From Siphonodentalium dalli (Eukaryota; Mollusca; Scaphopoda; Gadilida; Siphonodentaliidae), in assembly GCA_032622095.1 (NCBI GenBank), contig CP136069.1:104188278-104252277 (forward strand): a DNA stretch of 64,000 nt. The letters are read 5' to 3'. The notes below the pieces were generated by a model. The model had not been told where the DNA came from and did not search any database. It saw only the letters and a list, made by a program, of their open reading frames with translations. The position numbers were made by a program, and so were the translations under genes. Positions 38,301 to 47,978 of this stretch are shown here, piece by piece. The stretch's first letter is position 1. Every line of letters starts with the position of its first letter.

Positions 38301-41300
38301 TTATTTTCTAAACCGATCAACCGATCGATACCAAAAACTATACAGGTGAGGGATGTGTCATCATAAACCTACATATCAAATATGAACACAATCTGACAAA
38401 AAACACTTTGGTTATAGCATTGGATAGCACATGCCCATGTATGGATGCAAAGTGTTTTGGCCGATTGATCCTAAAATGATCAGGGTTGTGGTCTGTAGGG
38501 CATGTGAAAGAATTTAATGATGCAAAGAGTAAAATGCAAGATGGCCAAATGACTCATTCCCATCTAGAGGTGACCCCGATGATCCATGTGATGTTTGATG
38601 ATGATCGGATCAGGGATGTGATCTGTAGGATGTGTCAAATGATTTAGTGATGCAAAGAGTAAAATCCAAGATGGCCACCAGCGGCCATGTTTTTTGGCCG
38701 ATTGATCCTAAAATGATCAGGGTTGTGGTCTGTAGGGTGTGTGAAAGTATTTAGTGATGCAAAGAGAAAATCCAAGATGGCTGATGGCGGCCATGTTTTT
38801 TGGCCCAATGACCCCAAAATAACTCTTGATACAATGAGTCCAAAATACATACAATTGCTCCGAAATTATATATTACGATTATATACTATGCTATGTACAA
38901 CCCAAAACAAATATTTTATTATCTGTTTGCATACATCGACATTTGGTTTCAAACATTTGTGCGGTATATATACATTTCTGTTCATGGCAATGGCACGTGT
39001 GTGCATGCAACTGCCACGGACACAACCGAGTTAAGGGTCATGATTTGATTGTCTTAAATGGACTATTTTATTATACAGAAAAGCATTTACATGCTATACC
39101 TCTCATTTATCGGAATTATTTAACTGTATAGTGTAATATATCATAAAACTGTGTCAGTTAATTAACTTGCGGCTGTACATTCAAAACATAAGGTCGCAAG
39201 GCCTCATGTGCCCAATCATATGTGCAGAAATGAACTGCAGAAAGTTGGCATGACTATGTTATACTAAACACCCAACGTATTTAGTCATACACATAGTAAA
39301 ATCCAAAATAGCCACTGGCAGTCATTTTTTAAAACAGAATTGGGAAAAAATGGTAAGCTCCCATCTATAGGTCACTCTGAAGATCCACATGATGTTTGAT
39401 GATCGGATGAGAGTTGTGCTAAAATATTTTTTAATATACAGAGTAAAATCCAAGATGGCCACTGTCAGCCATTTTTTAAAACAGAATTTGGAAATGAAAG
39501 TGTCAATGACACTGGAGCTCAATTTGGAGAGGGGATAATTTGATGCGTTACAGACTTACAGTCAATGGAGCGATTAGGAATGCGGAATGTTTAAATGTCT
39601 AAGTATAGTACTAAATAGCAAAATGAAGAGATATATATCAAGTAAAATCGAACTACTGGGAACTACTCAAAAACAGACGAGAAAATTCCAAACTTTACTT
39701 ATTCCACAAAATTATTCATAATCTGACCCCCGTGTATCTCCAAGACCTGGTTCCTCCAATCGTATCAGACGTATCAAGAATTAACACCCGAAACGCCAAA
39801 AACTTCAGACTTCCGCAATTTCACGCAAATTCCCATGACAAATCCTTCATATTGAACACAGCAGCCCTCTGGAATTCCCCGCCGGCGCCCACACGGGACA
39901 TAGTGGATCATGACGAGTTTAGAGCGACCATAAACAAATATTATGTAAAGAAAAACCCACGTTTCAAATACTGTTACACAAGAAAAGCCCAAGTAATTCA
40001 CGCTCGCCTTCGAAACTTCTGCAGTGATTTGAACTCACATAAATTCCAAAATTATATCTCTACCACTGACCGATGTCTGTGCGGCCAAATAGAAGATAAC
40101 TATCACTTTATATTCCAATGTCAGCGTTTTTCACTCCATAGACAAAATTTCCTTGATAACCTTCCAACTACTGTTATCCCATCGGTTAGTATCTTCCTAA
40201 TGGTGACGACGCCCTAAGTGTGGACACGAATCAAACAATTTTTGAAGAATTCCAAAAATACATAATTCATACAAAGCGATTTCAATAGTGATATTGAGCT
40301 CCAAAATAAAAAAAAAAAATTATATATATATAAATAATATATAGAATCTTACATTTTTAAACAAAACAAAACAAAAACAATACAACTCTTTCTCTCTCCC
40401 CTCTCTCATCTCTCTCTCAAAAACAAAACAAAACAACTCTTTCTCTCTCTCCCTCCTCTCCCTCTCTCATATCTCTCTCCCTCTCTCTCTCTTTATCTCT
40501 CATCCTCTCTCTCTCTTTATCTCTCATCCTCTCTCTCTCTTTATCTCTCATCTCTCTCCATCTCTCTTTATCTCTCTTTATCTCTCTTTATCTCTCTCTC
40601 TCATCTCTCTCCTATCCCTCTCTCCTATCTCTCATCTCTCTCCTTTCCCTCTCTCTTCTATCTCTCTCTCTCCTATCTCTCTCCTATTTCTCTCTCACCT
40701 CTCTCTCATCTCTCTCCTATCTCTCTCTCCTATCTCTCTCATGTCTCTCTCCTATCTTTCTCTCTCATCTCTCTCCTTTCTCTCCTCTCTCATCTCTCCT
40801 ATCTCTCTCCTATCTCTCTCTCTCCTTTCTCTCTCTCCTTTCTCTCTCTCTCTCCTATCTCTCTCTCCTATCTCTCTCTCATCTCTCTCCTTTCTCTCTC
40901 TCCTCTCATCTCTCTCATTCTCTCTCTCTCCTATCTCTCTCTCCTATCTCTCTCTCCTCTCATCTCTCTCTCACTCTCTCTCTCATTCTCTCTCTCTCCT
41001 ATCTCTCTCTCTCTCCTATCTCTCTCCTATCTCTCTCCTGTCTCTCTCTCCTTTCTCTCTCCTTTCTCTATCCTTTCTCTCTCTCCTCTCATCTCTCTCC
41101 TCTCCTCTCATCTCTCTCTCTCTCTCTCTCTCTCTGCCATCAAAACCCTAAATACAGTAATGCCCTAATTAATCAACTCTTTAACCACATAATTATGGGT
41201 AACTTTTCAGGATTTAGTTGGAAATATGGCTTGTTGCCATTCATCGGAAAGCTCTAGGGGAAAGCTTTTCGATGAATATCAACAAGCCATAATTCCGACT

Positions 41301-43124
41301 AAATCCTGAAAAGTTACCTATAATTCTGCTGTGGTTAAGAAGTCGATTAATTATAGCATTACTGTACATGTATATGCTCAGATTGAAACAATTTGCAAAA
41401 CATAATTAAAGAAAATAAATCACAGTATGCATAACCCACTAGACTGACTTATATTGCCAACATTATTTGGTTCAAAGAGTTGATTTCATTTTATTTATGT
41501 CTTTGCAGAATACTGAAGAAAGCGAATCTCCAGCAGAAGGAAGCCAATCTCCAGCAGAGAGGCAACAAGATTATAGTGAGGTCATTATTGCTAGATTATT
41601 TAGACATAATGCAATGACAATTTGAATTGAAATTTTTACAAAATATTGTATGTATACTGTGAAGATTAATTACATGCAAATCCAAGATGGCTGTTCAAAT
41701 TTGATAGCTTCCAACTAGATGTGATCCTAAACATGACTAAATGTTCCAATTAATATGGGCTGCAGGGTGTGCCGACATATTCAAATTTGAAAACCAAGAT
41801 GTAAAATTTTAAATCCGAGATGGCTGCTGGCTCCCATCTATAGGTCACCCTAAACGTCCATATTAAGTATGGTGCCGATCAGATGAGGGAGGAAATTGTT
41901 AAGAGACAGAAGCCAACCCATGACAATAGCTCAAACTTTCAACTACAGGGTTCATACAGGCAAGGCCAGATAAAATTCAAGGGCAATTTAAGGCCATTTC
42001 AAGGCTGAAAAACTCTGCCGAGCATGTGGATCATCCCGCAAACCACAAACACATTGTGCATATTCTGGCCTGTTGAACCATTGATTGTTGAAAGTACATT
42101 TCCCCATTGTTGGAAGATGAAAAGAACTTGCGAAGCGAAAAATTATTTATCAGAAAAGCATGTGCTTTTACAAGCAAAACATGCGCATACGTCACGAGTT
42201 AATTGAAGGACTTTCCAATAAAAGAGCAAAATTCAAGTACTTTTCAAGGCCTGTATGAACCCTGGACCATGATCAGTTGAACTGGAGTATTCTATTACTC
42301 ATTTGGATGGAACTTCAGTCTCTTTTCAAGCAACTCCAATCGAGTAGGAATCAGAATGTTTGATCGACGGGGGCAGATATTGCGGGGATCATCAGCCGTC
42401 TTCACTACTCGATCTCTCATCTTTAGCGACGAAACTTCTCGTTTTTCCACAATTTGTAACAGTAATTCTGGAATATAATTATATTTCTTTGCTTCTCTTA
42501 TCGGAACAACACTCCACTTCTTGCTCGATTTGTTGAAGGCTTGATGGTATCTGTAATTATAATAAACATTAATTTTAGGTCTTAGAAGGGATGAACAGGG
42601 ACCAGTTGTTAAATTTTGCAAAAAGAGTTGTTGCTGCAGAGCCAGATATGCTGCAGCATCTGGAAACGACTGAGATGGACACGTCTGAACCAACAACAAT
42701 TAACTCAGCCGGCCCATCAGGAGTTCGTACAGCACCCCCACCAACACCAAGGGATGGGAGGCCGCCATGGTGCAAGTGAGGCAGGTGCAGACCTATGCCC
42801 ACAGAAGCAGAGAACCTGTGTTGCAGAACAACAGAGGGGCCCTGCTTTTGCATTACAAATGCTGAACAAATGGACCATCTGTTGAACAGAACTGTACTTG
42901 AAGTTTCGGTTCTGTTTAGAAATAACACTCTTGGTTTACAGACACCAAGAGATAACAGAAATCTGCGCTATGCAGCGTATAGAAACTATACCTTCCATCG
43001 CCACGGAACACTTGGAGAAGAGCGGAGAAGACCTGTTCCATCCTGTGTTACATGTTTGATTCGGGATACATATCCAGACCCCAATGGAGTTTATGTTGGA
43101 TATATTCCAGGTCGGCTACACTGA
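35078..43124 (+). CDS. Four-exon gene: CXC cysteine-rich domain plus P2X7-like ballast domain (in-frame TGA)
   Basis: Exons 35078-35335, 35732-35854, 41509-41580 and 42579-43124 all join in phase 0 and give 332 codons. Residues 20-60 form a tesmin/TSO1-like cysteine cluster (C20, C22, C26, C35, C37, C44, C48, C50, C57, then QNR). Residues 61-210 are acidic and low-complexity. From W215 the protein follows the zinc-binding ballast domain known from the P2X7 receptor tail and from free-standing invertebrate proteins: W-C, a second C expected at 218, then GRCRPMPTEAENLCC, EVSVLFRNN, RNLRYAAYRNYTF, HRHG, PSCV, IRDTYPDPNGVYVGY. Codon 218 is TGA (42777-42779), a nonsense change at a cysteine position, a sequencing error, or recoding. 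There are no channel or membrane segments, so this is not a P2X receptor. Ligand and cell role are unknown; zinc binding is inferred from the family. Confidence 0.75.
35732..35854 (+). CDS. Exon 2 of ballast gene
   Basis: Acceptor 'tttataatttcag' and donor CAG|GTGAGT are both strong. The 41 codons are open in the phase set by exon 1 (VISVSFYEDGDNVREVLLPE…RRTPAVSIQ). The motif resembles the short linker seen before the acidic region in related proteins, but I cannot name a domain. Confidence 0.65.
36145..36896. mobile_element. Tc1/mariner-type miniature element in intron 2
   Basis: Terminal inverted repeats of 39 bp with one mismatch start CCTTACTCGTATTTAAATTC; each end abuts TA (36143-36144, 36897-36898). 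Inner repeats of 'gaattcgcgca' sit near both ends. The 752-bp element has no transposase frame. It sits in the large second intron (35855-41508) of the ballast gene. Confidence 0.8.
38440..38840. repeat. Degenerate tandem 'ccaagatggcc' repeats
   Basis: Units of about 110-130 bp share 'ttttggccgattgatcctaaaatgatcagggttgtg', 'gtctgtagg', 'tgatgcaaagag' and 'aaatccaagatggc'. Two are nearly identical (38448-38560 and 38690-38790). Related fragments occur at 4.1, 9.7, 39.3, 41.7-41.9 and 44.5 kb, so this is an abundant non-coding family. Confidence 0.75.
39642..40217 (+). pseudogene. LINE relic, C-terminal end of reverse transcriptase ORF
   Basis: The open frame continues in sense with the 3' end of a non-LTR ORF2: NRRENSKLYLFHKIIHNLTP, VYLQDLVPP, TAALWNSPP, HARLRNFCSDL and a finger C-x-C-G-x5-N-x2-H-x4-C. 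It belongs to the same family as 31264-32485 but is a separate, shorter copy. Strand is the same as the host intron. A-rich sequence and the pyrimidine tract follow. Confidence 0.8.
40385..41138. repeat. CT-rich microsatellite, ~750 bp
   Basis: Nearly pure pyrimidine on the + strand built from CTCT with CCTAT, CATCT and CTTT variants. The 136-codon serine/leucine frame within it (40741-41151) is an artefact of the repeat. Such tracts can form triplex DNA. Lying 370 bp before an acceptor, it is unlikely to be the splice tract itself. Confidence 0.95.
41155..41363. mobile_element. Fold-back TA-flanked miniature element
   Basis: Arms of about 95 bp pair almost end to end: CAGTAATGC…TTAATCAA…GGTAACTTTTCAGGATTTAG at the left matches the complement at the right, with a short loop near 41250. 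TA lies outside each end (41153-41154, 41364-41365). This is the usual shape of palindromic mariner-type MITEs. It lies 145 bp upstream of exon 3. Confidence 0.85.
41509..41580 (+). CDS. Exon 3 of ballast gene
   Basis: Acceptor 'ttatgtctttgcag' opens 24 codons in the expected phase, with the doubled phrase ESPAEGSQSPAE. The phase-0 donor reads GAG|GTCATT, which is weak; a stronger-looking GTGAGG seven bases earlier would break the frame of exon 4, so the weak site is chosen. Confidence 0.55.
41946..42264. mobile_element. hAT-like miniature element, 319 bp
   Basis: Inverted ends CAGGGTTCATACAGGC (41946-41961) and its complement (42249-42264) match the CAGGGTT start seen in many hAT elements. 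The 8-base flanks (TTCAACTA and GACCATGA) do not match, so the duplication is lost or was never there. It lies in intron 3 of the ballast gene and 30 bp past the stop codon of the opposite gene, where it could supply the 3' end of that transcript. Confidence 0.7.
42295..42550 (-). CDS. Transposase-like gene, last exon
   Basis: Acceptor 'tattataattacag' at 42551. It codes for YHQAFNKSSKKWSVVPI, KYNYIPELLLQIVEKRE and a tail with DDPRNICP, then TAA at 42295-42297. No AATAAA signal on this strand was found in the next 150 bases. This exon lies wholly inside intron 3 of the + strand ballast gene. Confidence 0.75.
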
Positions 43125-46100
43125 ATAATTTGTTGGACTACCCAGGGGGTGCGGGAATATTTTTCCAAGCACTTGTGATCATGTTTTACTTTTTATTATT
43201 TTTGGGACCCACCTCTTGAAAACCTTGAACCTCCCGGACACATTGTGTATATATAAATGAATTATCGTGCTTTATACAGTTTTTGTCAATCAAATCCGGG
43301 TCAAACGAAGATGAAACGTTTTATAAAGCTCCTACGAGATAACTCGTAGTCAGCACCTGGGATGAAACTCATCAGTGGTCATCGCTGGTGCCAGCTACGA
43401 GTTATCTCGTAGGTAAATACATATTATGTTTTTGATGTCTTATTCGACGTAGTCTGTACCAATTATCATATATAAATTCATTTACCATGTCTTACAATGT
43501 AACATACGATATGCTTGTACATGTATAGCACTCTTCGTCATCTAAGACACTGACAATGTAATTGTATTTACCTACGAGATAACTCGTAGCTGGCACCAGG
43601 GATGAAACACTAATAAATTCCGTCTCAGTTGCCGACTACGAGTTATCTCGTAGTAGCCATATAACATGTTTCAGCATCATATGACCCGATATTGGTCGAA
43701 CCATTACTCATACATACGTAAAATATCATCTACTATCGACAAAACATCAAATCCCATGTTGGCCTACGGGATGTAATTACCCATTGGTTTTCGGCAGTGA
43801 ACGTGTTAATTACCTCACAACTCCTTCTTTTGTCTTGGCTATTTCTCGCCCAATATGTTTGTTGTTATCTATTGCTGCCAGCTGATTCCGCATCTTGTAT
43901 GCAGTGTATCTGTTCAAATTATACAAATATCACGATAAAACTGTCTGCATGAAAGATAGTTTATCTCTTTCTGAACTTGTTGGAATGACTTAGAGGCACA
44001 AAGAAATTTTGCGAAAACCATGTGCCAATGCATAATATTATATATGTGAGTCTCCCAAAGATATGTAATATAATATATTGGCCTAAACAATATTTACCTT
44101 GACCTTGTAAGCCAGTGAATTCTCATATATATGCAAGGTTCCCCAGTATATGTGATGCTGCATCAGCGCAGCTCCCATCATGAAAGGGTTTAATTAAGAT
44201 CTCAATTCTGCAGTGAATTACAACAAATGCACCACACAGAATATCCTCTGCAAAGGTGGCTTTCCGTTTATTAAAATTCTAATTTGAAAATTGTCTTATG
44301 ACAGACACAGGATGGGCATATTTTACACTCTGAGGACCATTACTTCATAAAATAAAAGTATCAGTGACACTGTACCTCAACTTGAGGAGGGTCCAGAAAC
44401 AAGCTTTGAAATAGAGTGTCTGTCATTTGTAGAATGAGGTCCCTAGAGGGTGAATTTAGTGATGCTAGCCCGCAAATGACAGACACCCTATTTCAAGGCT
44501 TGTCCAGAAAAGACCAAAATGCAAGACGGCCAATGTTTTTCATTGAAAATCGTTAAATTAAATAGTTCTCCTCTATAGGTGATCCCATTTTCAAAAGTTT
44601 AAAGATACTTACTGATAAGGAATTCTCTTTGGACAGTACATACTTATTAGTGAATGGAATAACTCCAGGAAACTTGTTTGTCTGAAAGAGAGAAAGGACA
44701 TTTGTTTACAGAAAGAACAAATTTGATTTGATTCTTTTCATGCCATTATAAATCCGCTTCAAAATCGTTTTTACACAACACAATAAGGTGATAAAAAGTT
44801 ATCTCTAATGACAATGAATGTGGATTCTTTCTGTGGTTAGTCTATTTTAACCTGGCTTTGTTTGATTGATAAGTATTTAACATATTTTAGTGCCTAAGCC
44901 ATATCCGAACTCATAGAGTGAAATTATTAAATTTCAATAGTAGTAATGTGGTCATATGTCTAATAAGAGTTGGCTTGGTTTTTTCCAATTTACTTGCAAG
45001 TTAATCTGTACTCAGTACATGGTCTCTGTGGTTGCGGGAAAACATATCCATTTATATAAGATAAACTAATGTTCTTAGTAGGTACACATGTATTTTGCTA
45101 TCTCTCTCTCATATATATGTGACATACATCACAATAAACCCCAATTTCAAGCACAATATGAAATGCTTCAGTGTGATTGAACTCATACAAACCTGGCGTT
45201 CTTTATATATTCCAGGTTCTTTGTAAACCTCTTGCTGAAAATTATATCCCTAAGGGCCCATGCAGCACTTGATTCACATTCAAGCCAAGGCTTATCTCTA
45301 TCAGTTTCGACGATGGGGATCTCGTGGTCACAGGTAGTCCAAGTCCCATCTTTCAGATACCAACCATGGATGTTGCATGCATGATGAACACATTTGTTGA
45401 AGTTATCCTACAATAATTTGAAAAAGTTCTAAATGGTTCTTCACATAATGCTTCAAGAACAACATTACATGTCATCCGAGGAAAGGTGCAGTTATTTCCA
45501 AAATTTACTTCTTCCAAGAAATGGCTAAAAACTGTCTATAAACATTCCATTTTGGGTTCATTAGTTCGCCTAAAATACTATGGAAAATATATACTTATGC
45601 GTTAAGGATTCTCATTTGTTGTCAAACATTTGAAAGTTGCAACCGGGAGGGGGGGGGGGGTGGTTGGGGGGGGGGGGTGCAAATGATTTTTGTGATACCT
45701 TGAATTTAGATCTGGTTTAAATCCCCAAATCAAGACCCTCTAGCCATGTCCCTAACAGGAGCAGCCATAATAAACACACCGCACAAAAGTACTTATTTCA
45801 CAAAACATATGAGACTGGGATTTGTTTATCTAGATTAAGTTGTTGTTGTTATATTTGAATTTGAAATAATATATCATCGGTAAGTTGGTTTAATGTACAA
45901 TTTTACTATCAATAGTTATCAACCTAGACATGAAATGGAGTATTCACCGATAATTGGATCACAAAACATGCTTTTGCGGTATATGCAACAATAATAATGA
46001 ACAAAGTTATTTAGATGAAATTACCGCAAGTGTTTCTGCATCTTGTCCACAATTTTGAGCAGAATGCCAAAGATGGCGATTAACAAAAGGAATCCATGCC

Positions 46101-47811
46101 AACAAGTCTCTATTTGCTGCCTTCTTTCCTGCCTTTAAAATGAAATGAAGATAATGAAAAGTATGGTAATCCAACATGTAATACAATCTTCTAACAGTTA
46201 AATTCAATACATGTATAATCATACATAAATTCACTCTTGATAATTATGTATCTACCATGTAAAACCAATAGAATTCATAAGACAGCATGTTCCATCTTGT
46301 TTTAAATCGTATGAATGTTATTTTTCCACCAGCTGATTATATCTGAACAAATTTGGTTGTTTATTTGCAAATCCAACATTTAAGTTGGAACATAGCCGAA
46401 CATACATATATACAAAGTTACAAACAATTTATACGTTAACAATTATCATATCATATTTCCATAACAAGTTCACCATAATATAATAACTATACACCGAGAG
46501 TTAGGCAAGTTAGCATAGCTGCAGAAACAATTACCTTTGCAATCTTTTTGTTCAGATTCTTTCCTATATGCCATGTGTCGAGTTGATGAATTATCCCTGA
46601 ATATGTCTTATCCACCCCTGTTAGAAGAAATTATATAAATTATTGAATACATTTAGAAATGTCTATGGTTATAAAAAGGTATGACCTGAGAATAATACCT
46701 CTCTATCATCTAGTAAGCATATATACAAACCAGGGGTAATTTTTTCAGAAATGTATTACCTATATATGCACATTATTTCGTAACTATACACTGAACTATA
46801 TAAATATAAATGTATGGAGATGATCCCAAATAAAAATAATTTATGAAACCTTAACCCAGTTCACCCATGCATTTTCGGACTAGAGTTAATAGGAAATAAG
46901 TATTTGAGTTGTATACTCTTGAGTGCCCAATAGTCATACATGTATATATATTTTTTTCCTGATGAAATTACCATCTGTACAATCCTTATTTGGCCCTGTA
47001 CATTTATTAATTTTCACAATGTCTTATGTGTGAACCTGCCTAATTATTTGTTTATTCAATTTTCAACACTCACTGCTCAAAATGGAAGTACATGTATATA
47101 CTGCAGTTAATGGATAAATATTTATCCTTATATTCACCAGGGTCTATCTAGCATTTATAATAAATTATATACTAGCATAGCAGATATAAGGTACCGGTAC
47201 TTTCAAAAGGATGCATCGGCGCACCCTGCACTATTATTCCAACCCTGTATTGTCATCAAAATTTTGGCAATTTTCCACCCTCTAGTATTATTCGGCAATG
47301 TACTACTATTATGCGCTCAAGAGTAAAGGGTTTCGGTAATTAGCATTACTCTTGAGAATAATGCTCTCATCACAAAAAATATTACTCCTGGGTGCGAGAC
47401 ATGCCAAATTTGAATCACTTTTGCAAAAGGATTTAGGTGTGTACACATATCAATTACAATGACAGGGTTTAACTTACTCATTAATTTAAGAATTTGAGTG
47501 TTACTGTCTGTAACCACCTCTGAAATTGTCCTCTTCTCCATAACCACTTTCATCGCTTTCTCAAATCCAGATTTTTCCATTACCACACTGTTGAAGTTTG
47601 TCTCCCGCACATCAACACATTGAAGGGCGACAACCTCATGGGAATGACAGTCCATCAAACTATAGGTACAGAACTGTGCCGAATGCCCAGGACTGTCATT
47701 CCTTCCACCCCCCGCCAACAGCATTGGATCATTTGATGACTCCAGAATATTTTGTTGCATCTGTTTCCAGTATGCATCAACTGTTGGTGCCATACATTTT
47801 AAACATGTCAT
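42295..47811 (-). CDS. Seven-exon DDE-type transposase-like gene
   Basis: Exons 47811-47478, 46617-46535, 46132-46025, 45407-45193, 44681-44613, 43909-43814 and 42550-42295 join with matching phases (1,0,0,2,2,2) to 386 residues and a stop. The protein follows a transposase-like family found in fish and marine invertebrates: GGGRNDSPGHSAQFCTY (34-50), SEVVTDSNTQI (98-107), QLDTWHIGKNLNKKI (123-137), a C/H cluster in exon 4, RDKPWL, FLELFHSLI (251-259), PKRIPYQY, and an SVVPIREAKKYNYIPELL tail. Likely acidic residues are D39, D102 or D125, and E253. Family members have D at position 35, where this copy has G, so activity is doubtful. The Met chosen starts inside the conserved core; an N-terminal DNA-binding exon is expected upstream but not seen. 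I lean to Kolobok-like because of nearby TTAA elements, but cannot prove the superfamily. It could also be a domesticated gene. Confidence 0.75.
42579..43124 (+). CDS. Exon 4 of ballast gene (ballast domain, in-frame TGA)
   Basis: Acceptor 'aacattaattttag'. After a helical lead (DQLLNFAKRVVAAEPDMLQHL) and a Pro/Thr linker comes PPWCK, TGA at 42777-42779, and the same frame goes on with GRCRPMPTEAENLCC and stays open to the natural-looking stop at 43122-43124. Conservation on both sides of the TGA shows that the frame was used as one piece. An AATAAA at 43612-43617 could serve as poly(A) signal. Confidence 0.8.
43332..43653. repeat. Nested palindromes with CTACGAGATAACTCGTAG
   Basis: The 18-mer CTACGAGATAACTCGTAG (7-bp stem, 4-base loop) or its complement occurs at 43332, 43395, 43572 and 43636. 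In addition 43385-43420 and 43564-43599 form a perfect 36-bp inverted repeat around 143 bp, and 'gggatgaaac' follows two of the 18-mers. It starts 208 bp past the ballast stop codon, within the minus gene's last intron. Element class unknown; it may be the 3' UTR of the + gene. Confidence 0.8.
43814..43909 (-). CDS. Transposase-like gene, exon 6
   Basis: Acceptor 'ataatttgaacag', donor TGAG|GTAATT. It encodes YTAYKMRNQLAAIDNNKHIG and an EIAKTKEGVV stretch, matching the family's helical segment after the catalytic E. It is the last exon before the intron that holds the opposite gene's final exon. Confidence 0.7.
44400..44501. mobile_element. Fold-back MULE-like MITE with 9-bp target-site duplication
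   Basis: Thirty-base arms (CAAGCTTTGAAATAGAGTGT… and its near complement) flank a 43-base centre; a 9-bp direct repeat, GTCCAGAAA, lies at 44391-44399 and 44502-44510. A 9-bp duplication is typical of Mutator-like elements. A larger relative borders the satellite at 16719-17147. It sits in intron 5 of the transposase-like gene. Confidence 0.75.
44613..44681 (-). CDS. Transposase-like gene, exon 5 (candidate catalytic E)
   Basis: Acceptor 'ctttctctctttcag' and donor TCA|GTAAGT are strong. It encodes FLELFHSLISMYCPKRIPY; the E in L-E-x-F-H is the likely third acidic residue of the DDE triad. Confidence 0.75.
45193..45407 (-). CDS. Transposase-like gene, exon 4
   Basis: Acceptor 'caaattattgtag', donor CCAG|GTTTGT. 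It has CVHHACNIHGWY and RDKPWLECESSAAWALRDII, a C/H-rich part followed by the W-L region that precedes the catalytic glutamate in this family. Confidence 0.7.
45645..45677. repeat. G-runs with quadruplex potential
   Basis: Runs of about 13 and 12 G separated by TGGTT on the + strand (C on the transcribed strand of the minus gene, intron 3). Length is likely to vary and assembly here may be unreliable. Confidence 0.8.
46025..46132 (-). CDS. Transposase-like gene, exon 3
   Basis: 36 codons between acceptor 'cattttaaag' and donor GCG|GTAATT. Reads AGKKAANRDLLAWIPF and HLWHSAQNCGQ; the W-H-x-A-x-x-C spacing fits the family's H/C cluster, probably a zinc site. Confidence 0.65.
46535..46617 (-). 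CDS. Transposase-like gene, exon 2
   Basis: Acceptor 'cttctaacag', donor AAG|GTAATT. It encodes the QLDTWHIGKNLNKKIAK block, matching the D-x-W-H-x2-K-x-L-x-K-K segment that is the best conserved part of the family. Confidence 0.75.
47478..47811 (-). CDS. Transposase-like gene, first recognisable exon
   Basis: This carries the GGGRNDSPGHSA block and the VTD motif; donor ATGA|GTAAGT at 47477. Reading upstream of the Met stays open for some codons and an acceptor-like AG lies at 47821-47820, so this may be an internal exon whose upstream partner is missing or diverged. Confidence 0.7.
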
Positions 47812-47978
47812 CTTCGACTTGTTTTATTTTAATTTTATGAAAATGAATAATAAATGGGGGTGATAAATATATATATAACGACAAATAGAATAAAATTAGC
47901 CATTTTCCCGTGGTTGTATCGGCCGAATCTTCCTAGGTATAGGCCTATTTTGGGGAGGAATTTTAATAGTTTTATTAA

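Noticed and set aside
40741-41151. 136-residue Ser/Leu-rich protein
   Set aside because: It is a translation of a CT microsatellite.
42777-42779. Calling the ballast gene a selenoprotein
   Set aside because: The UGA replaces a cysteine, but I could not recognise a SECIS structure by eye downstream; kept only as a point to test.
42575-42928. 117-residue minus-strand frame overlapping ballast exon 4
   Set aside because: It is antisense to a conserved exon and has no family motif; the minus gene splices around this region.
35078-43124. Naming the gene P2RX7
   Set aside because: The channel domain and transmembrane segments are absent; only the tail-like domain is present.
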